Assembly: GCA_950097015.1 (NCBI GenBank) | Contig: CATNEN010000037.1 | Coordinates: 1,488,001-1,552,000, forward strand | Direction: 5' to 3' | Length of the DNA: 64,000 bases | Source: Macrostomum hystrix | Lineage: Eukaryota > Platyhelminthes > Macrostomidae | Shown: positions 33,201 through 43,867 of the stretch, piece after piece | How the letters are laid out: every line of letters begins with the position of its first letter | Numbering within the stretch: the first letter of the stretch is position 1 | Program-made: the position numbers and the translations under genes | The notes under the pieces: generated by a model | Databases searched by the model: none | Told to the model about the DNA's origin: nothing | What the model saw: only the letters and a program-made list of their open reading frames with translations

Positions 33201-35046
33201 AGGCTGTGATCAAGGGGAGTCTGGTAGACTCTCAGAGAGGCTGTGATCAAGGGGAGTCTGGTAGACTCTCAGAGAGGCTGTGATCAAGGGGAGTCTGGTA
33301 GACTCTCAGAGAGGCTGTGATCAAGGGGACTCGGGTAGACTCTCAGAGAGGCTGTGATCAAGGGGAGTCTGGTAGACTGTTAGAGTAGCTGTGTGATTAT
33401 GGGGAGTCTGGTAGACTGTTAGAGTAGCTGTGTGATTATGGGGAGTCTGGTAGACTGTTAGAGTAGCTGTGTGATTATGGGGAGTCTGGTAGACTGTTAG
33501 AGTAGCTGTGTGATTATGGGGAGTCTGGTAGACTCTCAGAGTAGCTGTGTGATTATGGGGAGTCTGGTATACTCTCAGAGTAGCTGTGTGATTATGGGGA
33601 GTCTGGTAGACTGTCAGAGTAGCTGTGTGATTATGGGGAGTCTGGTATACTCTCAGAGTAGCTGTGTGATTATGGGGAGTCTGGTAGACTCTCAGAGTAG
33701 CTGTGTGATTATGGGGAGTCTGGTATACTCTCAGAGTAGCTGTGTGATTATGGGGAGTCTGGTAGACTGTCAGAGTAGCTGTGTGATTATGGGGAGTCTG
33801 GTATACTCTCAGAGTAGCTGTGTGCTTATGGGGAGTCTGGTAGACTCTCAGAGTAGCTGTGTGATTATGGGGAGTCTGGTAGACTCTCAGAGAGGCTGTT
33901 ATTATCGGGAGTCTGGTAGACTCTCAAAGGGGCTGTGATTATCGGGAGTCTGGTAGACTCTCAGAGAGGCTGTGATTATCGGGAGTCTGGTAGACTCTCA
34001 AAGGGGCTGTGATTATCGGGAGTCTGGTAGACTCTCAAAGGGGCTGTGATTATCGAGAGTCTGGTAGACTCTCAGAGAGGCTGTGATTATCGGGAGTCTG
34101 GTAGACTCTCGGAGAGGCTGTGATTATCGGGAGTCTGGTAGACTCTCAAAGGGGCTACAATTCTACAATAATGAATTCAATGAGACGCATTACCTGCAGT
34201 ATCCGCCTAGCTTCCAACTGCTGCCTCTGATAGAAGTGCAGCAGAGCCAGATTATAAAACAATACAGCACAGTCCGGCTCTTCAACCTGATCGCACAAGT
34301 CAAACGAGAATTTGGCGCTAGAAGCGATGTTAAGCAGGGTCTGACGAAATTCGTCCGTACGAAAGTAGGCCGAGCGAACGTAGTCGGCCACCGCCCGGTT
34401 CTGCTGAGCTGCCCAGTCCGTTGGATGGGCGGTGCACAGCTGCTTGACCTGCGTTGTGGTGAGTGCGGCATTCGAGTTTGTAATACTTTTAAGGGCAAAA
34501 ACGACTACTGCAACTAGACTGATTTATAGAGGATTTCTGTGTACTTTATAATCGGAATATAACTAATTTATAAAATAATCGATAGGAAATCCCAGAGTCA
34601 ATCCCAACTCAATCTCAAATCGATTGGGAATCCCAGAGTCAATCCCAAATCAATCTCCAATCGATAGGAAATCCCTGAGTCAATGCCTAATTGATAAGAA
34701 ATCCGAAAGTCAATCCCCACTTGATAGGAAATCCCAGAGTGAATCCCTAAACCGATCCCCACACAGCCTAACCCTGAACAAAAGTACAAAACGAAGTACT
34801 CACCAGCTGCAGGCAATCCTCCATGTTGCCCTGTTGAAAGTGTTCAGCGGCCCGCTGAGCCATCTGGCGCTCCTCAGTCGTGTACTGCTCCAACGGTGCG
34901 GCAGTAGCCGCCGCCGACGCCGCGGCGGAATTCATCTCGCCGACGCCACCCTCGTCGCCTAGGCCACCGCCGCCAGAAGACGAAGAGGAAGCCTGGGACA
35001 ACGCGGCCGCCGCGGCTTTATCAAAGTCTGACACGTTTTGAGTCAT
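30265..35046 (-). CDS. CNOT10: CCR4-NOT complex subunit 10
   Basis: Five exons give a complete protein of about 759 residues (human 744): 35046-34804, 34448-34194, 32965-32304, 31523-30929 and 30789-30265, with all splice sites consensus or near-consensus and all phases matching. CNOT10 is a TPR-type scaffold that, with CNOT11, docks on the CNOT1 N-terminus of the cytoplasmic deadenylase. Family matches in order are AAEHFQQGNMEDCLQL, LFYNLALLHFYQRQQLEARR, QWNNLACIHFQLGKHNLGAF, YELLHNLGLELLF, NPRLWLRLAECCIKYQ, LEFASLCVRNALLLLPQEPP, and late TPR helices with KYNLSVVYAINGEYDQARQS. The Ala/Gly/Ser-rich N-terminus and the Gln/Pro-rich C-terminus are less conserved. Three of its four introns contain different minisatellites and one also holds a SINE-B. 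Confidence 0.93.
31636..31953 (+). mobile_element. full-length SINE-B in CNOT10 intron
   Basis: A tRNA-like head (GGCAGGGCGGTCTAACGCGT; box-B region GAGCTCGATTCCGCG) is followed by GCTTGGGGGCTTGTCGTGCA, AGAAAGTCAGGGCAGAGGTA and a tail with GGCAGAATTGCCTCCTCGCT and AAATGATGTGCCATTGC. It is antisense to CNOT10. Confidence 0.9.
31962..32275. repeat. 42-bp minisatellite in CNOT10 intron 3
   Basis: Between seven and eight copies of a 42-bp unit (GGGTCTGGTAGGCTAGAAGG + GAGAGGAGCTGGGAGTGTTGCA). It abuts the SINE-B on one side and ends about 23 bp from the 5' splice donor of the intron on the other. On the transcribed strand each unit reads CTCCTCTCCCTTCTAGCC then TACCAG, resembling a branch/polypyrimidine/acceptor sequence. 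Confidence 0.95.
33035..34150. repeat. 37/39-bp minisatellite with three homogenised domains in CNOT10 intron 2
   Basis: All units share GGGAGTCTGGTAGACTCTCA. Three zones follow each other: 33,035-33,375 with GAGGCTGTGATCAAGG (37 bp); 33,376-33,895 with GTAGCTGTGTGATTATGG (39 bp); 33,896-34,150 with GGCTGTGATTATCG (37 bp). Zone borders are abrupt. The array occupies most of the 1.2-kb intron and ends about 43 bp from its 5' donor. Confidence 0.95.
34586..34755. repeat. degenerate short tandem repeat in CNOT10 intron 1
   Basis: Imperfect copies of about 35-37 bp built around TCGATAGGAAATCCCAGAGT and CAATCCCAA. The units are clearly related but diverged, suggesting an old or inactive array. 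Confidence 0.75.
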
Positions 35047-35513
35047 GCTGAACTTTTATGAAGTGAAAGGCTGGAATATTTATTTAATAAGTATTATATA
35101 TTGTGCAGCTAAAGCAGGGAAGTTATCACAGGGCTTCACAAAATAAGCAAAGCAGCAGCAGCCTAGCGGGAACTTTTCTTCATTATTTTCATTGCTAAGC
35201 AGAAATTCTAAATGATGCCATTTTGTCACGTTTCTGGTTGAGATTCATGCTTAGACAGATTTTCATAACCGATTTTACTCAATATTAACACGGAATTAAC
35301 AGTCATAATATATTTGAAATATCTGAAGCCAATGAGAACGCAAAGAAATGCATTTATAATTGACAGTAAATGAGTTGTAAATGCAAGCAAATGCAAACTG
35401 ATTTGAATTACTCGTACAACTAGCTACTAGCATGCTCAATTTATCCCGTATCAGCTGCGGCGGTAGCAGAGTCTGCCGTCCCTTCGTCCAGTTCAACTGG
35501 CCCGCTGCCTGCG

Positions 35514-35906
35514 CTATCCTTGCTCTTCTTCCGCTTGCCAGCGGCCCCGCCGCCGCCGCCGCCAAGCGTTAGCATCGTGACGCAATAATTGCGGATTGCG
35601 CCTGGCGCATAGGCGAACATCGTCGACGCTGACCGTGCTGCGCTTGGCGTGCCTAGCGAAGGCTTCGAGATCCAGCGAGTAGGTCTGGGCCAGCCGGTGA
35701 ACAGCCTCGGCTATGGCGGCCACAACTTCCGGAGCGAATTCGCACGATTGGCTGGCCGAGACCGAGTCGCACAGCTGCGACACTGCGTAGTGGACGCTCA
35801 TCTTGTAGTCTCGCGACGGCCCGGAGCTGGCAGCGGGACTGTCGCCGGCGCCGCTGCTCCCGCCGCCGCCGCTAGTCGAAGAACAGGAAGCAGATTTAGA
35901 AGAGGA
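35514..35906 (-). CDS. CENPS: CENP-S / MHF1 histone-fold protein
   Basis: The visible exon (entered from acceptor tcatttcag at 35,907) encodes CENP-S, which pairs with CENP-X as the MHF complex and acts with FANCM at stalled forks and with CENP-T/W at kinetochores. Family matches are MSVHYAVSQLCDSV, VVAAIAEAVHRLAQTYSLDL, AFARHAKRSTVSVDDVRLCA and RRNPQLLRH, which together cover the histone fold. The 35 residues before the conserved part are Ser/Gly-rich and unlike the human N-terminus. After the fold a short Arg-rich tail ends at TAG 35,514, shorter than human. The initiator may be the Met at 35,799-35,801 or lie in an unseen upstream exon. It lies 470 bp upstream of CNOT10 on the same strand. 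Confidence 0.82.
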   Translation of the reverse strand, partial: SSSKSASCSSTSGGGGSSGAGDSPAASSGPSRDYKMSVHYAVSQLCDSVSASQSCEFAPEVVAAIAEAVHRLAQTYSLDLEAFARHAKRSTVSVDDVRLCARRNPQLLRHDANAWRRRRRGRWQAEEEQG

Positions 35907-36541
35907 CTGAAATGAATTGACTGGCTATGTTTTATCAACTAGGGGAGGACATTGTGCCAATTAAAAAAGAGAAAGTTTGGCACTCGTTAACCTAGGCGGG
36001 AGAATTAGCCCAATGATAAGTGGGGGATTTTTTGTCAACAATGGGAGATAGTTTTCATACTATATGACCCGATAAAGGGTGGGGAATGATAGGGTAAATC
36101 AACGAGCGTATAATCAAAATTTGTCTAATTGCTTTCCTACTCAGTGGGAGAGGAAGGGAGATGAGATTTACAGGTACATGAGAACTAATCAAAAAATAAA
36201 AAGGTGGGATTTTTGTATACGAATAGACTTAGGATTGTCTTGGCATATATGAGGCTTTTTTATCCCTTTTTGAGGCTGGATTTAGGTTTGTAAAATAATT
36301 TTTTAATGCATAGGCTTTTGCTTTTTTCCAGATTAAATTAATCTCCAAGCAGGCGCGTAATATAATATACGAGTAATTATCGTAAATGCGGAAACGCGAT
36401 TGAAATTAACAAATCTAAAATAGCACATTGAATAAAGTTAAAGTCTAACCTAGATAGATCAATGCTAGAGTGGATAAAACAATGACACAAGCATGTAGCC
36501 TAGTTGGTCCAGATAAAGTCGCAGTTATTGCGTGGTATATG
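35907..36541. other. intergenic, nothing recognised
   Basis: AT-rich sequence upstream of CENP-S. Its start exon could be hidden here, but I cannot point to one. Confidence 0.4.
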
Positions 36542-36951
36542 CTGCGTACAGTCCATGGACTGAGAGACGCCACACACGGCTAAACTTATTTCCGAATTGT
36601 AGGGTCTACTATGTGCCCTTATTCAGTTCAGTTAGTAATAATAATAATAATAATATTAATTGATTACACCTGCCCCAATCGGGTCAGATGTGCAGCCGAC
36701 AGCACAGCCGCAGCTAATGCACGGCGCATCTGAAGGCTGCGTACAGCTGTTCAGTCCATGGACTGGGGGGACGCCACACCAACCTTCAATTATCCCAGCT
36801 AATGCTGGTACCCATTTAACAGCTGGGTGAACTGAAGCAATGCAGAGTTAAGTGTCTTGCTAAAGGACACAAATTGTTTAAGTGGAGTCGGGAATCGAAC
36901 CCCCGACCTTCAAGTCGTGAGTCCGACGCTCTAACCACTAGGCTACAACCT
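36542..36951 (-). mobile_element. composite SINE-A, second copy
   Basis: A full SINE-A on the minus strand (tRNA-like head at about 36,880-36,951 with GGTTCGATTCCCGACTCCAC) runs to an AAT/ATT tract at 36,636-36,660. It is followed, as at 22.1-22.6 kb, by a variant unit with GGGCACATAGTAGACCCTAC. The variant is cut short inside its tail at CATGGACTGTACGCAGC. Confidence 0.88.
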
Positions 36952-37124
36952 CTTCGTAATTTAGGTATTATATACAAACATTTACTAACAGTTAGTAATA
37001 CAAACATTTAAATATACGTCCTAGCATTTCATTATTTTTATCTATAAACAAAGGGTTTGCTGGTTAATCTCAATTATTTATTTATTCGTCCTAAAACTGA
37101 GATCACGGAACAATACAAGCAGCT

Positions 37125-39195
37125 CTAAGCTAGACTACGGCTAGGCAGTCCCCCACTCTCCGTGTCAGAATACTTGACTAAAAAGTCCTCCGTACGCCAA
37201 GATACCGACTCTCGGCTGCCTTCATCCCATAGGCTTCTAGAAGCTGTAATGGGAGCACTGCCTAAGCATTCGTTGCCTCGGTAGAACACAGCGTACTGGC
37301 CGGGCGCCACGCAGCGCATCGGCTCAGCCAGAGTCACGCGCAGGCAGCCGTTGTCGGTTAACGTCAGCTGACAGCCAACCGGGCGCCATTTGTTCTGCCA
37401 GCGCAATTCGCAATCCAACTGGCCGCAGCCGCCGCTAGTTAGCTCGGATGGCGCCGAGTGAATCCAGTGCGCCTGGCCGCACTCCATATTGGCGTAGTAG
37501 AGCGATGGATGGCCCTCGCCTGTGTTTGATACAATTGACAATGCCTGCTACGATCTTAACGAAACCTTTGCGGGAACAGCACTTCAAAAATGCGCCTAAC
37601 ACCTGCTCTTAGGTAGGCTGTATCATAATCTAATCCCTTTACGAGATCATTCAGTGAGCAGTCGAACTTCCTTCCCCAGATCGTTCAGTAAGCAGTCCCT
37701 ACTCCCTTCAGTGAGCAGTGCCAACTACCTTACCCAGATCCTTCAGTGAGCAGTCAGAACTTCCTTCCACAAATCCTTCAGTAAGCAGTCCCTACTCCCT
37801 TCAGTGAGCATTCCCTACTCCCTTCATGAGATCATTCAGTGAGCAGTCCCTACTCCCTTCATGAGATCATTCAGTGAGCAGTCCCTACTCCCTTCATGTG
37901 ATCATTCAGTGAGCAGTCCCTACTCCCTTCATGAGATCATTCAGTGAGCAGTCCCTACTACCTTCACCAGATCCTTCAGTGAGCAGTCCCTACTCCCTTC
38001 ACCAGATCCTTCAGTGAGCAGTCCCTACTCCCTTCATGAGATCATTCAGTGAGCAGTCCCTACTCCCTTCATGAGATCATTCAGTGAGCAGTCCCTACTC
38101 CCTTCATGAGATCATTCAGTAAGCAGTCCCATACTACCTTCATGAGATTATTCAGTGAGCAGTCCCTACTACCTTCACCAGATCCTTCAGTGAGCAGTCC
38201 CTACTCCCTTCATGAGATCATTCAGTGAGCAGTCCCTACTACCTTCACCAGATCCTTCAGTGAGCAGTCCCTACTCCCTTCATGAGATTATTCAGTGAGC
38301 AGTCCCTACTCCCTTTCAGTGAGCATTATTCTGCAGATGAGCAGATGTCTCACTTACCGTCCACCAAAAACACAGTCTGACTAGCGGCGCACAGTTTAGA
38401 AACAAAGTAGCTCCGATGATCGATGGACAGTCTGGGCCGCTGGCCAAGTGTATAATGATGCACTCCAGCATGCTGTCCTAGGTCACGGCCAGTCTCTAGG
38501 TGAATAAATCTACCCGGCCGGCGCTCAAGATACTGATCAATGAAACCTGAAAAGTTTCTTTTCCCAATGAAACAGATGCCGGCGCTTTCCCTTTTAGCGG
38601 CAATGCGGGCCAGGCCGTCGATGCTGGCGCATAGACGCTTCACGTCCGGTTTTAGCCAGCTACCGATGGGAAAGGCGGCTAATCGGAGTGCGTTCTGTGG
38701 AACCTGGCAAAGCCAGAAGGTCTGATCCTTCACCGAATCGGCGGAGCGCAACAGTCGGACACTCTCGCCAGGCCGGTGATGCTCGAGAAAATCGCCGAAC
38801 GAAGTCCTGGCGTAGTGGCCAGTAGCCAATGCGTCAAATTCGAGTTCCTCTACGCAGCGCTTATATAGGCAGTCGAATTTAATATGCCTATTGCAGAGCA
38901 CATCCGGATTCGGCGTACGTCCAGCCTGGTACTCGCCAATGGTGCGCTGAAACACGTTAGTCCAATACTCCTTGGTGAAGTTCAAGTGCAGAAATGGCAG
39001 GCCAAGTTGCTCGCTGACTAGTTTAGCATCGCGAAAATCTTTCTCGCCGGAGCATTCGCCAGTCTCGTCGCGCTCATCCCAATTAGTCATGTGGACGCAG
39101 GTGACACGAAAACCGCGCTGCCTCAGCAGGTAGGCGGATACGGCGCTGTCAACGCCGCCAGAGACTGCGCATGCGATGCGACGAATAGAACCCGA
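37125..39195 (-). CDS. TRMU: mitochondrial tRNA-specific 2-thiouridylase 1
   Basis: Two exons (39195-38358 and 37519-37125, joined G|GC in phase 1) encode most of TRMU/MTU1, the MnmA-type enzyme that 2-thiolates the wobble uridine of mitochondrial tRNA-Lys, -Glu and -Gln. The PP-loop SGGVDSAVSAYLL binds ATP. The catalytic cysteines are in NPDVLCNRHIKF and SAGICFIGKRNF. Other landmarks are ALATGHYAR, KDQTFWLCQVP, FPIGSWLKPDVK and GQHAGVHHYTLGQR. The second exon is the C-terminal beta-barrel (MRCVAPGQYAVFYRGNECLG). The first coding exon, with start Met and mitochondrial targeting sequence, is not identified upstream of acceptor 39,196. A 35-bp minisatellite fills the intron. Confidence 0.93.
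37650..38325. repeat. 35-bp minisatellite in TRMU intron
   Basis: About 20 copies of a 35-bp unit (TTCAGTGAGCAGTCCCTACT + CCCTTCATGAGATCA). An alternate middle (ACCTTCACCAGATCC) is interspersed, and the left edge is diverged and irregular. It ends about 32 bp from the intron's 5' donor. Confidence 0.95.
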
Positions 39196-40917
39196 CTGAT
39201 TTTATCAAAATGATTGATTGTCAGTTTGAGATTTTTATTTTGTTCCTCTTATAAACGTGCCTTAATGCTGGGCACCACAGACCACTTATTATAGTAGTGT
39301 TATATCTCAATGCAAAAGGTGTGAAACACTACACAATAATATGTAAAACTTTAAACAATTGTTGCTATTAAAAAAACTATTGATAATAGTTGATAATGTT
39401 GATAATATTGAGAATAACTATTGATAATTATAATAATTGATAATAGACAATTTTATTGTAATTGCTTATGTCAAAACTGCCTTGGTTTATATTGTAGCAA
39501 TCATATTACTTAAGGACTTATGGAATGTCTAATTTCTTTAAACAAGACAGAACTGAAAATAAGAGCATATCTGTACTAGATAACACAATATTATATTTTT
39601 AAATACATGAAATAAGATAACTTTGTTAGCAGCAATTACCTGGCTTTTGTAGTGTGTTTATATAAAAGTATAGGAATGGTGAATTCTCTTATATATTTAT
39701 ATAATATAATTGACTTTGTAGCATATAAACTAAAGACCAATATTTTCTAACTGACAGCTTTTTAGTGGAAAGCATAAATTTTGTTAATTTAGATTTTTGT
39801 AACACAAACCAATCACAAATTGAAAAGCAAAGGCTTTCAGATCAGAATGAAACAAATTATTATTGCCTCATTATTACTAATTGCCCAGAAAATATAGTGG
39901 CTTTTAACTAATTATTGGCCTACTAATAAAATGCCACTAAGAAAGCTATACCTTTTTCTAAAATTCTTTTTGCTTCTGAATTATTCAAAATATATTTGTG
40001 ATCCTTTTGTTTTAACATAACTTTTTGTTGTTTGACACATTTATGGTTTTTAATGCATGGTTTTCAATCAGAGAAAAGTTAGAATAAATATTAATAACTA
40101 TATTTGAAGATTTACTTTAGCTTTTGTCACTGTTCTCTTCAAGTGCCCCTTTAGCAGCTTACTATGGAGTGTTGTTAACTATGGGCCATCCATTTCTCTC
40201 CCAAGGCTGTTCTTTCTGTTTGTGTACTTTGACACTAGCCTATCACAAGTTCTCTAGACTCAAGACAACTTTCAAGCAGATTTAAAGAATGCTATCGTAA
40301 TCAGGCTGAGATCAGGCAATGTCCACCTTTTTGTTGTTAAGAACAGGGACCTAGTACCCTCATTCTCCAACAAGACCACTTCTTAAGAACAAACCTTAAT
40401 TAAGGACCAATCAAATATGGTACATTTCAAACTCAAGCTGACCAATTATTTTTTCACATTGTCTATGATGCTTCATGTGGGAAAATTATAGGAAGACTTG
40501 CAACTTCTAAATCAAATAGGATAGCCATTCAAAAAAGGCAGTCACAGAATTAGACTTAAGCACAAGATCTTACTTTTTGATCATAGAGTATTACTAAAAA
40601 AACTATTAGAGATCAAGTTAAAATTTGGTATTTGGTATTCATATTGTTTATATTGTTGGCTCACTATTTGGTATTTTAAAAGGTGAGTCCCAACATTTAT
40701 TATTTCGATTTGGAAAAATCTTATATTTGTTCCATCTCTAAAAACTATCAAGCTCTACAGTCTTTTTGAAATATGTTATAAAAAATAACAGAGCCCTGCT
40801 CTTGAAGGGTTGCCTAGCAGTTATAAGACATGACCTCATGTTGTGATATATAATACCAGTTTTAATTTACAAATGAAACAGGTTGTACTTGTAACTCAAT
40901 TTTTTAAAGGGCAGAGC
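39196..40917. other. AT-rich intergenic DNA
   Basis: No gene, array or RNA gene can be supported. Only short A/T-rich runs are seen, including TTGATAAT repeats around 39,380-39,450. Confidence 0.6.
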
Positions 40918-41566
40918 TTATTCCCACCATCCCGTGCCAATAATTTCAATTTTATCCACACAGATCCGTGACGATAATTTTCTGCTTAACCACACGGCAG
41001 CTTAAATGAATAGATCTAAAACTTTTTATATAAATATGCTGTGCCATTAATTTCAATTTTATCCACACTGTTCTGTTCTTTGAAACAAGGCCCTTTGGGG
41101 TTTGAACATTTTGTTGAACCCTCGAGCCAATAGATTGACAAAGTTGCCAGTGTTTTACAACAGTGTCCTACATTTTGACCTACACATTCATTAACCGACA
41201 TTAATGTCATCCTTTTTAATTATTGTAATAACAACTTACTAAATCTTTTGTCATCGTTACATGTTTTCATTCAAATTGTATTGACTTAAAAAGTAAGAAG
41301 TAAGAAAATCATACAAGTCAACCAGCAGAATTCTAGTCAGCACCAAACTTGTCACACATATTATACATCATTGTTATTCTTTTACACTATGCATTGATAG
41401 TGTACACTATACACTATACTCTGAAGCAAAAGCCTTATGCTTAGAGAAGAATAGGTAGTGACTTGAAAGTAGACCTATTCAAGCTGCAGTGTGGATAAGC
41501 AGAAAATTATCAGCACAGATCCGTGTGGATAAAATTGAAATTATCGGCACAGGACTGTGGGAATAA
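40918..41566. mobile_element. 649-bp element with 86-bp terminal inverted repeats
   Basis: The left arm 40,918-41,003 starts TTATTCCCAC and the right arm 41,481-41,566 ends GTGGGAATAA. The two arms are reverse complements with few mismatches over 86 bp. Within each arm two related blocks occur (AATTTCAATTTTATCCACAC and TAATTTTCTGCTTA-CCACAC), and a further copy lies inside at about 41,048. The interior has no transposase and no target duplication is evident, so it is a foldback/MITE-like element of unknown family. Confidence 0.8.
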
Positions 41567-42745
41567 AAGTGTCACTTCCTTTTTAAAGTGACACTACATT
41601 CAGAGTAGTGTCACTTTATATTTCCTTATCATTAAACTCATCATCATTATATCATTAATCATTGTGCTTTAATCATGTTTTCCATAGACCTAAGCCTATT
41701 TTAGGCCTATCTTTTTATTGAATGAAAAATATAAATATGTATGCAAACAAATGGTCAAGTCAATCAGTCTTAATTTTATTATTCATTTTATAACACTTTA
41801 GAATAACAATAAACATTTGTATTTTGAATATAAAATTCTTTCTGCAACACTGTTAATAGGTAGGCAGGCCTAATTAGCAAATAAAAATTGGATCCTAGTC
41901 ATTTCATCAACTGGTCACTTCGTCAACTGGATTCCCATATTGGTCATTTTGTCAACTGCCAAAAAAATATCACCCATTCCGTGACTTGTATAGCTTGTAT
42001 AGCCTAACCCATACAAATATAGACAAGGAATGCTTTGTTAAAATGATTATCATATTCAAATTGGTTCGAACTGAATAAATTAGTATATTAGAATATTCAG
42101 TTTTAAATACCACATAACCATAGTCCCTCGAATTCGAATATACTATAGTTTAAATATACTGGTGCAATGTCATCACAAATATATCACAAAGATCACAAAG
42201 GTCACAAAGATTAAGTGTGTGCGGGCATACAACTACATGTACATGTGAGTACAATGTAAATCTATATTGTACTACGAGCTACATTATATAGTGTTTGAGG
42301 AGGGTGTAGTGTCAGGTTTAAGTATTTCGGATTGGCTTGGCTGGTGAGGCCGGTTGTTGAGACATGATATATAGGGATATAAGACATGGTGCTAATTTGC
42401 ACCTCACAAGAGCTACCTACCAATTAAAGGTGTCATTTACCCCTCCGCTCCAGCACCACCCACGTTTTGATTGAAACCAAGACCAAGATAGGGTGCACAT
42501 TGTCAGCTTGGGAGGTGCATGGCTGTGAAGATGAATTGGGAGAATTAACAGACGTCAAAAGATGTTTTAATTTGTTTGTTTCAATTCAGTGGGGATTTCA
42601 GAAAGTGGGCGCTTTCTAGGAGAGCTGGATGCTTTCCAACAAAACATGACAATGTGCAATATGACTCTTGGCACAACTCCCCCTACTCTCTCTCTCTCAC
42701 ACATATGTTCATTCTCTTACAATGAATGTCAATTTGCATCTAGAT
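41567..42745. other. AT-rich intergenic DNA with short inverted repeats
   Basis: A hairpin AGTGTCACTT...AAGTGACACT lies at 41,568-41,595, followed by a third copy at about 41,607. At 41,898-41,960 three copies of TGGTCAYTTYGTCAACTG-like words match the inverted-repeat cluster at 43,090-43,204. No gene is seen. Confidence 0.5.
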
Positions 42746-43025
42746 CATACATGCGCAACCTCCCAAATCTTAGCCAGCCGTGCGACTTAGTTTTTGCTCT
42801 TATTTGCGACTTAGTTCGTTTCATTGCTCTATTTACGACTTAGTTTGCTCTCATTTGCTCTCTTTTTCTCTCCCCTTTTCCTTTTTTTCACGCCTTCCTT
42901 TTTTGTCCCTTGGTCCCCCCTTTGATTTTTTTGCGCTTGGTTGATTGGTTTTTGCGACTTACCTTGCTTGGCCCTCGTTTCACCCGGCCGGTTCGGCTGG
43001 GTCGGCCGGGTGTTGCGCATGTATG
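42746..43025 (+). mobile_element. short hAT-like non-autonomous element, copy 1
   Basis: Terminal inverted repeats CATACATGCGCAAC...GTTGCGCATGTATG enclose 280 bp without coding capacity. Flanks ATCTAGAT and ATCTGGAT are an 8-bp target duplication with one mismatch, the length expected for hAT-superfamily transposons. The inside includes ACTTAGT-rich words and CGGCCGGGTG near the right end. Confidence 0.9.
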
Positions 43026-43089
43026 ATCTGGATGCACGCATGGCATTAACTAGACAACATTACACTAAAAAATTTTTACAATGTTAACT

Positions 43090-43204
43090 GGTTGACGAAG
43101 TGACTAACAGTGTGAGGTCATTTTGTCAACTGCCAGTAAGACCACCCTTAAATGTTGGTCACTTCGTCAACCGAGTTGACAATGTGGCAGTTGACGAAAT
43201 GACC
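43090..43204. repeat. interleaved inverted repeats (A-B-A'-B')
   Basis: Four blocks alternate: GGTTGACGAAGTGAC, GGTCATTTTGTCAACTGCC, GTCACTTCGTCAACC and GGCAGTTGACGAAATGACC. Block 1 pairs with block 3 and block 2 with block 4. Relatives of the same words lie at 41,898-41,960, so these could be the two ends of an older element with hAT-like copy 1 inside it. Confidence 0.75.
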
Positions 43205-43587
43205 AGCACCCTAAAAATAATGTTATTAAATTGTAATGAATAGGCCTATCTTATATTTTGACTACATATTGTATTACTGTGCAAGTTGACCAAACCAGCT
43301 TTAGGGCAAAATTTATTTTGCCCCAAAATTGAATCGCTATTATTATGTCTGAATTGAATTGTTAGTTAAGCTACCTTACTAGGCCCTAGATGAACACAAG
43401 ATCAGTCTGCATCAGGCAATAGGCCTAATATATTCACCCATGAGTCAAGCCTGGCTTAGGCCTGACAAAAAAAGAAAAATTTGGCACATTGTGCTACAAA
43501 TTTAACCTACATATTAGGTCTACTTCTTAGCTGATAAATTTATCTATTAAAAAATTGTGAATCTTATCATAGAATTATATTTGCTTT
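43205..43587. other. AT-rich intergenic DNA
   Basis: Nothing recognised apart from AGGCCTA words. Confidence 0.5.
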
Positions 43588-43859
43588 CATACATGTGCAA
43601 CACCCGGCCGAACCGCCCAGGTGAAACGAGGGCCAAGCAAGGTAAGTCACAAAAACCAATCGACCTAGCGCAAAAAAATCAAAGGGGGGACCAATGGACA
43701 AAAAAGGAAGGCGTGAAGAAAAGGAAAAAGGGGAGAAAAAAAGAGAGCAAATGAGAGCAAACTAAGTCGTAAATAGAGCAATGAAACGAACTAAGTCGCA
43801 AATGAGAGCAAAAACTAAGTCGCACGGCCGGCTAAGATTTGGTAGGTTGCGCATGTATG
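43588..43859 (-). mobile_element. short hAT-like non-autonomous element, copy 2
   Basis: A 272-bp reverse-oriented relative of the element at 42,746. Ends are CATACATGTGCAAC and GTTGCGCATGTATG, and the flanking 8-bp duplication TTTGCTTT is perfect. Together the two copies define the element's ends clearly. Confidence 0.93.
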
Positions 43860-43867
43860 TTTGCTTT

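Noticed and set aside
33510-33938. 142-residue repeat protein
   Set aside because: Phase of the 39-bp CNOT10 intron array, antisense to the gene.
42829-43754. Two similar Lys/Arg-rich short proteins
   Set aside because: They are the same frame in the two copies of the short hAT-like element; the element has no coding role.
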